From NCBI GenBank assembly GCA_036429605.1, contig JAVFKD010000015.1:2131421-2195420 (forward strand): DNA of 64,000 bases, in the 5' to 3' direction. Of this stretch, positions 45,205 to 56,524 are shown piece by piece. A model generated the notes under the pieces. It was not told where the DNA came from and made no database searches. It worked only from the letters and a program-made list of their open reading frames with translations. Every line of letters starts with the position of its first letter. Position 1 is the stretch's first letter. The stretch comes from Cladobotryum mycophilum (Eukaryota > Ascomycota > Sordariomycetes > Hypocreales > Hypocreaceae). A program made the position numbers and the translations under genes.

Positions 45205-48200
45205 TTTGGCTTGGAAGCTTTTTAAGGAAAAAGGGAAGGACCGTCTGAGTAAACTCAAGGAGTGTAGTAGTAGTTTGTTTGCTTTGGTTAAGGATTGACT
45301 GAAGATCAACTTCTTGAAGGAGTGAAAGCTGAAGGACTTGTTTGCTTGATGATGAGAGAAGATCTGATAGTCGGTGGCGGCCACGGGTCGTACTTATACT
45401 AGTTTCAGATCATACTCTCTGCCGTAGCAATGAGGTTGTGACTAACGTCGATAAGCTCAAGACAATGACACCTCATGCAATGTCCCTACGAATGCAACGC
45501 AATGGACCATTGGGATCCAGCGGGTCTCTTTCTTGGCAAAAGGTCTAAGAAGGTCCGAAGCTGACCTGAGCAAGTAGCTCGACTATTCGAGCTTTTCTAG
45601 CGTTTTTTTGGGACATCAAGAGGGTCTTTTTCTTTTGGCTCGCAAAAGTGCGGATGACTTGCAGGATTCCATGTCTACTGCGCTCAGAACAGCACCCCCT
45701 CGGGCCCGTTCATTGCTGCAGCTGTGAATCATGGAGGACCCAAGTTTCCTACCCCTGATTCGGATTCGGTTGGCTATCCGAACTCTGTAGGAGGCCCCCT
45801 TGGCTGGACACGAAGACTTATCTCCTGCCCATCTTGGTTAACACGCACACAGGCACAGCGACGCCATCGGGTCGTCTCACCCGCGCCGTCAAGTCTGGAG
45901 GGTTACATCGTGGTCAGACAACGTGGAATTAGGCCTTCCGACTCTCCCTGATAATGTTACGGGGGTTTTATATGTAGAGTCATGACTTTTCATCTGATTG
46001 CCTTTGAAAAGATGGTGAAAAGAAAAAGAAAAAGCACGTTGGTAGTTGTGATAGGCTTGAATGGGACACAGGACTGCCGATTGCGGGAGGTTCAAGACAA
46101 ATGGCGTGGGGCAAAAGAACAGACCTTCAAGGCGTCCAAGCGTATCTTCTTTTCCATTACATCACAATTCGTATTGCCATTCAGTTAAGCTGGCTACGGA
46201 CACGAAAAGATGACTGTGTCTCAAGCCTATTTTTTTCTTTCTTCAAAACCACAAATGGAAAATTACATACCGCCCATGTAGACTTGAATTGTAAGCTTCA
46301 TCCCCATAGTGTCCGGATTTAATATGACCATTTCTTCTTTGTGTGTGGGGATTCAACAGGATTCAACAAGAGGCGCTGGTGGTTCAATCCCATGCAGGGG
46401 TTTTTAGGTGGTCTCGGGGATGATCATCTGCCAAAACTGGCTTCGCCTCTGCTTACTGGGGTTTCCTCTTTCAGACACCTGTGACAAAGGACCATTCTCG
46501 ACTTTCGGTTACCCCGGGAGCGGGCCGAAGCGGTTCATATTTGCTCAGTGAACAATGGTTGAACTGCTGGTCACTGTTGATCACCATGATCATCATGAAC
46601 GCCTCATGAATCATAAACATCAGGTATAGATTGCTCCTAATAATCTGCAATATAGCGTGCGTGCAGATCATATTGCTTAACCGTTATTCTGGGTTCAGTG
46701 TGACAGACTAGCGAGTGTGTTGTATTCCGATGCATCCAAGATCTTGTTACATCAGTGGCATCCACCAAGTTAACTATGGGGACCAACAATTACGAGTACT
46801 CAGTAGAGCATGGCAAGGTTCCAAACCTTCCTCATACGTTCATCAGCATTTGCCTCTCTTCATCCCAATTCCGCTCACCGGGCTTCAATCAGTAATCCGT
46901 AACCCGCTGGTCCAACACGTACAAGCCTCTAAAACATGGCATGTGAAATAGCCAACTCCCTATTAGTCAGTTCTCATCTCCAGGCATACAAGGGACTTCA
47001 AATTTCCCCAAATCGTTCGACACGCAACATCGACCAGCCTAATTGGGATCGTATGTAAGATTCGCCTAGCGTCAAGTTACGCCCTTGGGATACACAACAC
47101 GGAAAAGTGCGTGCGTGCACGACGGGAATGGCTTGGGGGGAAGAGGGGGCAAGGCTCCTACCAGGATCTGCCAAGGCTGGGGTACGACGATGAAACTTCG
47201 GTCCATGTTTCCCACGAGGAGAGGGAACCGGTGGGCTGGCTGGCGATGATCCGGACATTTCCTTGTGCGGAGCGTGGGTCGTAAGCACGCGTCAGTTTCT
47301 CATGCACTGTCCTGATTACCCTCAAGGGTGCCCATGCCGTTCTGTGACAGATGGTGGACTCATTATGAGGCAATATTGGCAGAGGTGAATCCCGTGAAGG
47401 CTCTCCGGGTGGGAAAGGGGAGATGCATGAGAGTATGGAAACATGCAAGCGTCGTTGCCGTGTTGTAGGATCAAGACACGGGAGATTTGAAGTGCGAGAA
47501 CCACAATATTTGCGCCTTCCTTTTTTGTATTGTTTCGAGAGTCATCATCTTCATGTTTTCGACACACCATGACCTCTCACATTATAGGTACTGGCGAATG
47601 TGTCGAGATTGCCGGGGGGACAACGACTTTATTAAAACGATATGGGCGGTATCAAACCACGTTCTTTAAATAAATCGCGCTGAATTCAATTATGTCTTTC
47701 TCTATGGAGTGCAACCCTCTTTAACAATGCGTGAGCAAGATACCAAAAAGGTGTTACAGGGTAAGAAGTCGTGGTGTCCACGAAATCTTGGACTCCGTAC
47801 GCGTCTCCATCCACCCATACCCAGTCATCGTGGTCAATGACTTGTGTTCTAAGTGAGGCCAGCAGGGTGGTGATTGATAATATAGGAGCTTCGGCGTAGA
47901 TGTGGAAGTGTCAGTCTGTATATAGGAGTGAGTCTGTGTGCTGCTCACTGTCTGGGCACTGCGTTGCTCGCTCCTACTTTGTGATGAATTGAGGTAAACA
48001 AGTACACCTAGACACATATAATAGGAGTACATATATCCGTAAACAGATCAATCGCAGCTAAAAGACCTGCCACTTGAAGTTGGTCGTGTGGGGGCGAGTC
48101 TAATGTGAATATTCCGACAAACTTTGATCCTAGGTCGTGCTGAATACGGACATGTAACGATGCATCTCGTTTTAAGCGTCTAGGTCGTATTGCTGAGGCG

Positions 48201-48792
48201 TGCTTTAAGCTTAAGTTCGTTTCAAGAATTTATGCATAATTCTCTAAAATCGGCTGGGGCTGCCGAGTGATAACCTCCATCTCTTTTCGAGGCACTTGGA
48301 AACCGCGACTCGGCTTATCCTTAATAGGGAAGTCTCATTCATTGTTGAGTTTGGGTAAAGTCAACCATTGACGGTAGGACGAACCATGTGTCCAAACCAC
48401 GGCCCCGGGAAAGAACTTGGCTGGTTGGTGTCAATTCTCTGAACTGTGGCATCATAGATTCAATCCTCTCGCCACTGGTTGACTGGTTCTAAGGCTGTCA
48501 TCATCATCTCACTAGAACTTTTGACCATTCAATTTGCAGATTGTACACTTTCACATCAGCTGCTAAACCGTCATTGAATCCTTACATCTTACCTCTATGG
48601 AGCAACAGGATTATGTGGCCCCTTCTTTTGTTGGTGGCTTACTCTCTTCCAATCTCGACGCCTTGCTGCTAATTGAAGCCCATTTATGAGGGATCATTCC
48701 AAGAACGGCGCGTAAATTGAACAAACTCGAGAAAATCGGTTTTATCCGGAGCGGCAGCGTCTTCCTCTATGCTACGAACTCACCGGGGATGA
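45205..48792. other. 3.6 kb gene-poor region
   Basis: No gene recognised on either strand. All open frames are under 100 codons, mostly begin at non-ATG triplets, and contain no domain or splice-linked continuation. Base composition is mixed, without clear AT-islands. Confidence 0.5.
45393..45398 (-). promoter_or_regulatory. Putative TATA box of the secreted double-psi-barrel gene
   Basis: TATAAG read on the minus strand, about 190 bases before the ATG at 45204, followed by a TC-rich leader. Its position is plausible; the function is inferred. Confidence 0.4.
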
Positions 48793-50012
48793 GTGTACCG
48801 CTTGACTCTCGACTGTGGAGTCGCTCCGGTACCATCGCATGCTTCATATTTTTTCAGCGAGGTTGACGATATACATATTCAGGCGGAAAGAGTGCGAGAA
48901 GGGCGAGAATTCAACATACAGCAAGCTACTCCATTGAACCCTTTCCCGAACCGCTTTGGGGGCCTGATAAAGAAGTGCTTCAGGTTCGAATTCGAAGGCA
49001 TCCATTACGTTATTGTGAACTATTATACGCTAAAAGATGTGGAGAAGGAGTTCTGCCAACCATGAAGAGTATCCTATATCCTACATATTTACCACGCTCT
49101 ACGCTCCTTCAGACCAGACTCCGCAATCCTGGCCTTCCAATGTCAGACGGACGAAGACTTTTCGAATTACTGTCAACTCGGATTAGGAGCTCAGATGGCT
49201 CTGTGAACCAGCAGCTGAAAAATGGAAAGCCTGGTGAGCAGGATGCTGAACAACAAAGATTTGCGGCGCCATTGAACGATGACCAAGTTGGTTTCATGAC
49301 TTCGGAGCTGTAGGAATTTAGTTTCAACCAGCCAGCTGCTAGCCAAGAAGACCTCATACCACGGCCGATACAAAACCAAGGGCTCAACGGATATTTTATT
49401 TACTAGCAAACTTTCATGGCAACACCGTCACCAAATCAAGAGTCTACAGGAGTCTGGCCCGACCCTTCACAAATACAGACATTGATCAACGGCCAAACTA
49501 GCTTCATGAATTCGGAAACATAGGACTGGATTCTGAATCGGCCAGGTGTTGATGGGGGAGACCCCATATACCTAGGAACGCAAGATCAAGTGCTCCATAA
49601 TGAACAAGTTGCTTACCAGCAAGACTCCATGACAATGTCCCTGCCGATGCCAAACCAAGAGCTTGATGAACAGGTTGCTTACTAGTAGGACTCCATGGCA
49701 ATGACACAACCAAATCAAGAGTTCACAGACACATGGCCTCACTCTCTCCAAACGCAAACTTTGGGCAATGACCAAGCTGAACCCGTGAGCTTGGGGCTGT
49801 AGAACGGACCATCGAGTGAGGATGTCGCCGGCCAGAGGGAACTAATCGGGGTGCAGACGCGGCTGGAGCACCTCTTAGCAACTAGACCACCACCAGATGC
49901 TATTGCACACATGCAATATATACAAGACGTTCAAGGTCCTCGTTCATGGCAGCCAGACGAATCTCGATTTGAGACGACAGCCGAAACGGAACAACAGGAG
50001 CCACAAGAATAG
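48793..50012 (+). pseudogene. Decayed repeat-containing gene relic with six in-frame TAG stops
   Basis: One plus-strand frame can be followed from about 49062 to 50012 (MKSILYPTYLPRS.. to ..TAETEQQEPQE). It is interrupted only by TAG codons at 49311, 49404, 49521, 49683, 49686 and 49800. The reading is Gln/Asn-rich and contains imperfect tandem units: 49601-49637 and 49667-49703 are copies offset by 66 bases, one reading VAYQQDSM, the other with both Gln codons turned to TAG. A second pair shares ACCAAATCAAGAGT (about 49432 and 49709). A different frame upstream (48793-49064) also reads like protein. No known domain. The C-to-T change within CpA is the signature of RIP or related decay. Confidence 0.6.
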
Positions 50013-53000
50013 GTCTTGAGGAAGAGCCCAGCCAAAACTCACACAAATAGCACTCGCTATGGATTTGCTTTTGTATGCATCAGGATATACTTTTTTAGTA
50101 CTCTTGTTGTTCTGGGACTGCAGCAGTCAGCGGAGTCTCAGCGCGTGCTCTACAAATAAGCGTGTATGATGGTATCGGATGGATGATTAGTTGGATTGAA
50201 TGGTTGATACACTCAATGCTTGAATAGAAGATAACTATGCATTGAAATACTGTCACTGTAGTGTGTGTGAAAAAGATTACATGAGTATTGGTGCTATGAA
50301 CTGCGGAGATTCTCTTGGCCAACGGGCTTGAGGGTATTATGTGACGGCAATGCCACTTGATGTTACGAAGACGTGCAGTTGAGGGTCAATAATTTTGAGA
50401 ATAAAAGATGGCGGCTTAGTCTCTGGTCTATTTAACTCCTTTAGCCGAGTCCTTGCGACTGCTACACGACTTTCCGATCCGCTTGGATTTGCTATGTAAT
50501 TAGTTCACCATCACTCTAGTGTGATACCCCACAACCGACTTCCTGGCATTTAGATACCGAAATGGACCTGACTTCAAGCCGCTTGATTGGGGCGGGTAGT
50601 TGTCGCGGGAAGGCTAGCTGTGAAATAGGTTGCTTGATGCTGTCCTTAGGAGTGTGATAGAATGTGTGAGTAAGCTCGTTAGAAGAGGGGGAAGTTGAGA
50701 CTCTTGGCCCGAACCGCTATCGTTCATGCTGGGATCAAACATTGTGGATGAGTATCCATGAAATGAGAGAGACGCCAGCAAAAGGTAATTGCGGGTCAAT
50801 ACACGACCACACATAATGGCATGGTTGGCCGTTGGCAAGGAACGGTTGGATGATATTGGGGAGGAACTGTAGGTGTCGATACATTCAACTACACGGGAAT
50901 GCGCGAACGCAGTGGAGTGTAAGTGAAATGAATACACATCCTTTCCCAATTCTCCGAGATGATTGCAGACTGTCTGTAATGACTTTAGGTACTTCCATGT
51001 CATGCATTTTGCACCTTTTTTCTTCCTTTTTTTTTTTAGCCGATGACTCTTTGGTAGTGGTATATCGAGGTTACTTCCCAGGGCTGTGATATTATTGATC
51101 GCATCCCCTTCGCTGAGTCCATAGACTAATTACACGGTACCTGGCTGGGTGTCGTGTTACCTTGAGGTCTTGAATAGATGGATTGTCTGATGCGGCTCTC
51201 TCCATGTGCGCCTCGTCCATGCACGGAATGTCTCGCTCAGAAAGAAGAATTGGGCAAATCACCGAAAGGGGAGATGGATGATCCGTTTGCCATTGAAGAA
51301 GGATGGAATTTTCGGCTTGGTGGCTTGACATGTACCGGTGGCTTGCTTGTCAAAAGGGTTCAAAACTGTCGATCAAACGCTGGGTATGAATGCAGGCATG
51401 CATGGGGGGTGACGGAAGAAAGCTCCCTTCCCCCTTCTCCCTTGCAAAGAGCGTCTCGCAACTCTTGCTTGATCAAAAAACGTTGCTGCGACGACAACAT
51501 AGTCGGCTGAAGTCCGGGCCAATACGGAGGGATCAAAATTAGAACAATGTAGATGGGAAGAAAGAAAAAGGATCAGCCGCATTCACCACCATCGGAAGTT
51601 GGGAGCCGGTGGCTGGAGCTTGTTCTGTGAGATGAAGAGATGAAAGGAGCGCCATCTGCCAGGGGCGGGGTGGATGTAACCCTAACCCTCTATATTTATG
51701 GCACACAATCAACGATTCACCAGTACGTACCGTGGATGAATGGACGAGCGGTTCGACATCATCACTAAAAGAGGCTATTTTTGCAACCTCAAAGGTTTCA
51801 TTCTCTGAACATCCGGTATCAGAACCGCCTTAGAGACGGAGACGATGCCATCAATCTATTCCCATTATGCCCAAGGCCCATCCATCTCTTGGGGCTGACC
51901 AAAGGCTAAGCCCCTGGTCCACCTCTCTACCACCCAGCTCCTAGAGGGGGGGAGAGGGCCGCGCGTCACTTCTGCACTCCGTCCGCTGGGATCCATCCAT
52001 CCGATCAACCGGTGATGCCCCATTCGCGGATGCGTAATTGGGGCGACGACGATGGTGATTCAACAAGAATGGGCAATGCCACGGGACAAGGCGCGGCCAT
52101 GAAAGGGTTTTTTGGTGATGGGGGTGGATTTTCCATATCTTCAAGCAAATTACCGTCTGGTTTCGGTGTGTCGTCGCCTTTGTTTTGTTCTTCAGGCTGG
52201 TCGGGCCGTCCATTTCAGGATTGAGGGATCACATAGAACGCCCGACGGCCATTTCTGTTTACAGCACCATTTCAATGCCAATCAAAAGGCATGTCTTGCG
52301 TCGAGGGAGGGACTCGTCGAGGGGCCTTGGCCTTGGCTGACATAGATTGCCGCCCAATATTTCTGCAACTCTCCCTCTCCCGTGGGTGAGACTGTGTGAG
52401 GCTATGGACCTACTTTTTGTTCCTTTGCAACGTCATCTTCCGCTTCTTGATGCCTCTCACTATTGGGAAGAATCTGCTATCCCTGCCGATTTTGCCGGGG
52501 GCTTCACAGACGGAGCAGACAAATCATCTGCATGACCACTCAACCACTTCTACTAAAGTATCCAAGGCTCCTTTTTTGTGTGTCTCTCTCCAACATGGAC
52601 ACCCACTTTCTCGGATCAATTGATTCATCCATTTCGATTTCCCAATTCCTCTAACCCAATACTATTCTCTCCTCATTCCCCCGCTCCTTTTTTTCTTTTC
52701 TCTCGACAAGGCAAGACGTGTACGCCAAGAGCGTGGCGCTGAAAAGTCCTGGTGACGCATCCCTGCGGACCATTCGGGGCACTGAGTGGTGTCACAGAGC
52801 CTTACGCGGCCAATATCCAATATTTATTATAAACCGGTCTGTGTGTCGGCGGAGCTAGGTTGTCGTTTCGTCGTCGTCGTTTGTTAGGCCTTTTTATTTT
52901 ATTTTATTAAATACCGGCATACTGCCTAGCTCCCTAGCAGAGAGTCGAATCGAAATCTACAACGGGTTATTCTTGAATCAACTTTAATTTGCGTCCTTGT

Positions 53001-53030
53001 GTGTGTTGGTGTGTTGGTTCGATCGGCATT
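50013..53030. other. 3 kb gene-free region
   Basis: No gene recognised. Contains an A/T run near 51030, two telomere-like CCCTAA units (51678-51689), a TCG repeat (52863-52879) and the promoter of the aspartyl protease at its right end. Confidence 0.5.
52810..52833 (+). promoter_or_regulatory. Promoter elements of the aspartyl protease: two CCAAT boxes and TATAAA
   Basis: CCAAT at 52810-52814 and again at 52817-52821, then TATAAA at 52828-52833, about 200 bases before the ATG at 53031. The grouping is suggestive of a core promoter; the leader would be ~150-170 bases. Confidence 0.5.
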
Positions 53031-54528
53031 ATGAGATTATCATCGGCAGCCCTCTTGTCCCTGGCCGCGACATGTTCCGGCCTGACACTGCAGAAGCGGG
53101 AAAATGGTTCACCGCGAGTAGTTGATCTCAACCTTCAGCGTAGTGATATCAAGGATCCTATACAGCATGACAAGAATCGACTACGGAGGAGGAGCAAGAC
53201 CCTGGATGTCACTGTCGATAACCTAGTACGTTTCTCATCTTACTCTCACTCTCACTATCACCTCCACCCTCACCTTGATCTTTCACTAACATGATATCCA
53301 GCAAACATTATACTTTCTCAATGCGTCAATCGGCACACCACCTCAGCAGGTCCGGCTTCACGTAGATACAGGCAGCAGCGATCTCTGGGTCAACTCCCCA
53401 GCCTCGAGCTTCTGCAGCACAGGACGAAGAAACCCATGTGCCTATTCAGGGACATACAAGGCCAACTCATCCTCGACGTACAGCTATCTCAACAGCGTCT
53501 TCAACATCACTTATGCCGACAACTCTGCAGCGGCCGGCGACTACGTTACCGACAAAGTAAGCATAGCTGGGGCAGACCTCACCAAACTCCAGTTCGGCAT
53601 CGGCTATGTCAGCTCCTCTGATCAGAACATTGCCGGCATTGGGTACACGGCGAATGAAGTGCAGGCGAACCGGGCTGGGCTGAAGCCGTATAACAACTTA
53701 CCGGCAGCATTGGTAGCGCAGGGCTTCATTTCATCCAATGCGTACAGCTTGTGGCTCGACGACTTGCAATCCAACACGGGACGTCTTCTCTTTGGCGGTG
53801 TCGACACGACGCGATTTCACGGGAACCTGGTCACCCTGCCCGTCCAAAAGACTGGCAACGTCTTTAGTGCGTTCTATGTCACCATGACAGGGCTCAGCGT
53901 GGGCTCTACCAGCCTCGCTGACAACCAAGCACTCGCCGTGCTCCTCGACTCCGGGACCTCGCTCACCTATCTACCCAACAACCTCGTTGCGTCGATATAC
54001 AAGCAGGTCAACGCCACATACCAACCCACCCAAAGCGTGGGCTTCATCCCCTGCAGCGCCAGCAAAAGCAACGTCAGCCTGACCTTTCGCTTCAGCAACC
54101 CCGCATCCATCACCGTACCCATGAGCGAGCTGGTGCTGCAGATTGGGGGCACGACAAACCAGGAGGAAGGGGTGGACATTCCCGGCGGCGAGCCCATGTG
54201 TCTCTTTGGCATTGCCCCGAGCGGCGGTTCGACGATTGTCCTGGGAGACACGTTTATGCGCAGCGCATACATCGTGTATGACCTAGACGAAAACGAGATT
54301 TCGATTGCGCAGAGCAACTTTGACGCGACGGGCCCGGGCAACGTTGTGGAGATTAAGAAGGGAGGCGCTCTACCGTCTGCGGTGACGGCAGATAAGCCTG
54401 TATCTGCCACGTCCGGTCTCCCCTTTGTTGATGAGCAAGAAGGTGCCGCCGTCTCGATGCTTAGACTGCCCGTAGGCCTCATGGGAGTCGCAACGGTGGC
54501 TACCCTGTTGACTGGGTATCTCTTCTAA
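53031..54528 (+). CDS. Yapsin-like aspartyl protease, probably GPI-anchored
   Basis: Exons 53031-53225 and 53302-54528 give 473 aa. The signal peptide is MRLSSAALLSLAATCSG; a propeptide ending in a basic stretch (NRLRRRSKT) fits activation cleavage. The pepsin-type catalytic motifs are both intact: VDTGSSDLW (Asp87) and LLDSGTSLTYL (Asp281). The YADNSAAAGDYVTD flap-region block and the conserved Cys pair around IPC..MCLFG are present. The C-terminus is a Ser/Thr-poor linker followed by a 20-residue hydrophobic tail (LPVGLMGVATVATLL) preceded by small residues, which fits GPI attachment. Expected location is the plasma membrane or cell wall, with roles in shedding and wall-protein processing. 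The intron is 76 nt, phase 0. Confidence 0.92.
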
Positions 54529-55406
54529 ATGAGATGATCCCTGACGACACGTTGACCTTTTGGTGCCATTATTTGTTGTTATCATTTGTTGTGTATCTTT
54601 TCTTCTTCTTTTTCTCTTCATGGAAGCGATACTGCATATGGGGGGGGGGATTTTTATTGCATTTTTGTCTCATGCATTGCACCGGCGTTTTGGATATGAG
54701 ATATGAGGGGGGGACACAGCGAATCTGCCATGATAGAGAACATGAATCGGCGTTGCCAGACTTGGGTTAGAGGTATTTACCAAACACATATTCATGAATA
54801 TAGAAGAATGAAAGAATAATGTATGAAAAACATGTTTCTCGTGTGTAACTCTTAACTGAAAAGATGTTTCATTAGTACTTCTTTGGGAGAGGTTTGTACG
54901 GACGATAACTCAGTTGCCGGTCCGGGCCGATACGGCACCGGCTGGTATCGTCCAGATCATCCAGTGTCAGCGCATGTTTGCTGGATGCACACGCAGACGC
55001 TTCCTCAAGTTTTGGCCGAACACATCGGCGACTTGTGCACGTTAAATCCGGGGTGTATTCGTGGGCTTGATCTTGTTGCTTTTTGTTTAAAATTAACTAC
55101 TAGTAAGATTGACCAATTGTTCTCCTATGGATTGATATAAATTGGTGGGGGATGGCTCGTCTGATTTAGACATTTTCATCATTCTCTCTTGGACACTTTT
55201 GTTCCGAGTTGACTTTTCTTCTTATAAGTGTGCTCACAAGTCAGCTCTACGTCCCACTTTACATGGACAAAAACGCCTACAAACACCAATCGCCTACACT
55301 GTTTCTATAAAAAAGAAGAAAAGAAAAAGCAAAGAAAAGAAAAAAGGAAAGAAAGAAAGAAAAAAGAAAGAAAGAAAGAAAGAAAGAAGAAGAAGAAAAA
55401 GCTCCA
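54529..55406. other. Intergenic with GAAA-type repeat at its right end
   Basis: No gene recognised. The last 90 bases before the PEBP start are a GAAA/GAAAA/GAAG purine tract (55315-55400), which is presumably the transcribed leader. Confidence 0.6.
55315..55400 (+). repeat. Purine-rich GAAA repeat in the leader of the PEBP gene
   Basis: Imperfect AAAG/GAAA tract ending six bases before the start codon at 55407. It makes the Lys/Glu-rich false frames seen here. Confidence 0.8.
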
Positions 55407-56108
55407 ATGGCAGCAGCCAGAGACTACGCCGAACGCGTCTTCGCATGGCTCTTCGCCAACGCCAAAGCCCACGACGCCAAGGCCTTCACCACCGGCCCGG
55501 CCTTCGCATCCTGCCCGGAACCGACCATAGCCGTCAGCTCGCCCGACTGCGGCGCCAGCGGGGCCACGCTGGGGCCGGCGTACATGCATGCCGGGGAGGG
55601 GCTGGTCCCGGGCCTGAGGTGGGAGGGCGTCGAGGGCGTGGGGGAGTGGTTGCTCGTGAGCGAGGATCCGGATGCGCCGCTGCCGACGCCTATTTGTCAT
55701 GGGTGAGTGTTTTTTTCTTTTCTTTTCTTTCTTTTCTTTCTCTTCTTTCTCTTCTTTCTCTTCTTTCTCTTCTTTCTCTTCTTTCTCTTCTTTCTCTTCT
55801 TTCTCTTCTTTCTCTTCTTTCTCTTCTTTCTCTTCTTCTTCTTCCTCATGAAGATGTGTGCTGTTGCTGTTGCCTTCAGACTGACCTTGGAGAGAATAGA
55901 CTGTATCTCGGTATCCACAAAGACAAATTGAGTGTTGAACAAGCAGACTTTACGCCAGCCGAAGGCGGCAAATCGACGCATCTCGAGGGAGGGTTCTACT
56001 ACGGCCAGAATCGCCTGGGCAACGTCTATATCCTACCCAGACCTCTTTTGAACCATGGTATTCATCGATGTAAGTTTCCTTTTCTACTCTTTCTTTATAA
56101 CATTTAAT

Positions 56109-56149
<41 letters not shown>

Positions 56150-56323
56150 TTGTAAGCTAACAGTTACCAACAAGACTTCTTCGACATCATCGCTCTCAAC
56201 GAGCCCTTATCCCCTGAACTAATCGCCTCCAAGCCGAGCAAAGAGCAGGTCGCAAAGGCCATCCAGGGCAAAGTATTGGCTTGGGGACGATGGGTAGGAG
56301 AGTGTGAGCGAAAGAGTGGTTAA
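55407..56323 (+). CDS. PEBP-family (phosphatidylethanolamine-binding/YbhB-like) protein
   Basis: Three exons give about 210 aa: 55407-55702, 55900-56069 and a third ending at 56323. The family marks are PDCGASGATLGPAYMHAGEGLVPGLRW, the ligand-site strand WLLVSEDPDAPLPTPICHG (DPDAP motif), the GGFYYGQNRLGNVYILPRPL..HGIHR block, and the C-terminal FDIIALNEPL..KVLAWGRWVG. Intron 1 (197 nt, ending AGAATAG) holds a 9-bp pyrimidine repeat. Intron 2 contains TA and TG dinucleotide runs; its acceptor is uncertain, since the CAG at 56161-56163 joins out of phase but the AAG at 56154-56156 keeps the frame (SNSYQQDFF). No signal peptide, so cytosolic. Fungal members are of largely unknown function; relatives bind phospholipids or inhibit proteases. 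Confidence 0.85.
55741..55836 (+). repeat. 9-bp tandem repeat (TCTTCTTTC)n inside an intron
   Basis: About ten and a half near-perfect copies of the unit within intron 1 of the PEBP gene, giving a Leu-Ser-Leu false frame. It follows a CTTTT-type tract from 55709. Confidence 0.9.
56109..56149 (+). repeat. (TA)n(TG)n compound microsatellite in an intron
   Basis: TA run followed by a TG run inside intron 2 of the PEBP gene, close to the acceptor. Confidence 0.9.
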
Positions 56324-56524
56324 AAATGAAATTAGAAAAAGGGCGGTCAAACTGCCTCTCCTCTCAGCAAGGCGGGAAGTAGTCCAGGTTTGGCGACAAT
56401 CGAAGGCGTCTAGATACCAAATTGCTTACCATGGTCTTTTTCTTCTTCTCCATTTCCATATCCATCCATCATCCTCACCCTGTTGCGCCTTTTGACGCCC
56501 CCCCCCCCTACCGTGAAGCAATGT

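Noticed and set aside
45724..47669. Short frames in the 45-48 kb region as genes
   Set aside because: All under 100 codons, mostly without ATG, no splice-linked continuation or recognisable content.
48970..48990. GGTTCGAATTCGAA as a tRNA T-arm
   Set aside because: No acceptor, D-arm or anticodon stem can be folded around it, and it lies inside a protein-like frame.
51678..51689. Two CCCTAA units as an interstitial telomere
   Set aside because: Only two units; expected by chance often enough and no flanking telomere-like decay.
55142..56107. 321-codon plus-strand frame across the PEBP locus
   Set aside because: Runs through the GAAA leader, an out-of-frame exon 1 and the intronic repeat; only its last part coincides with the true exon 2.
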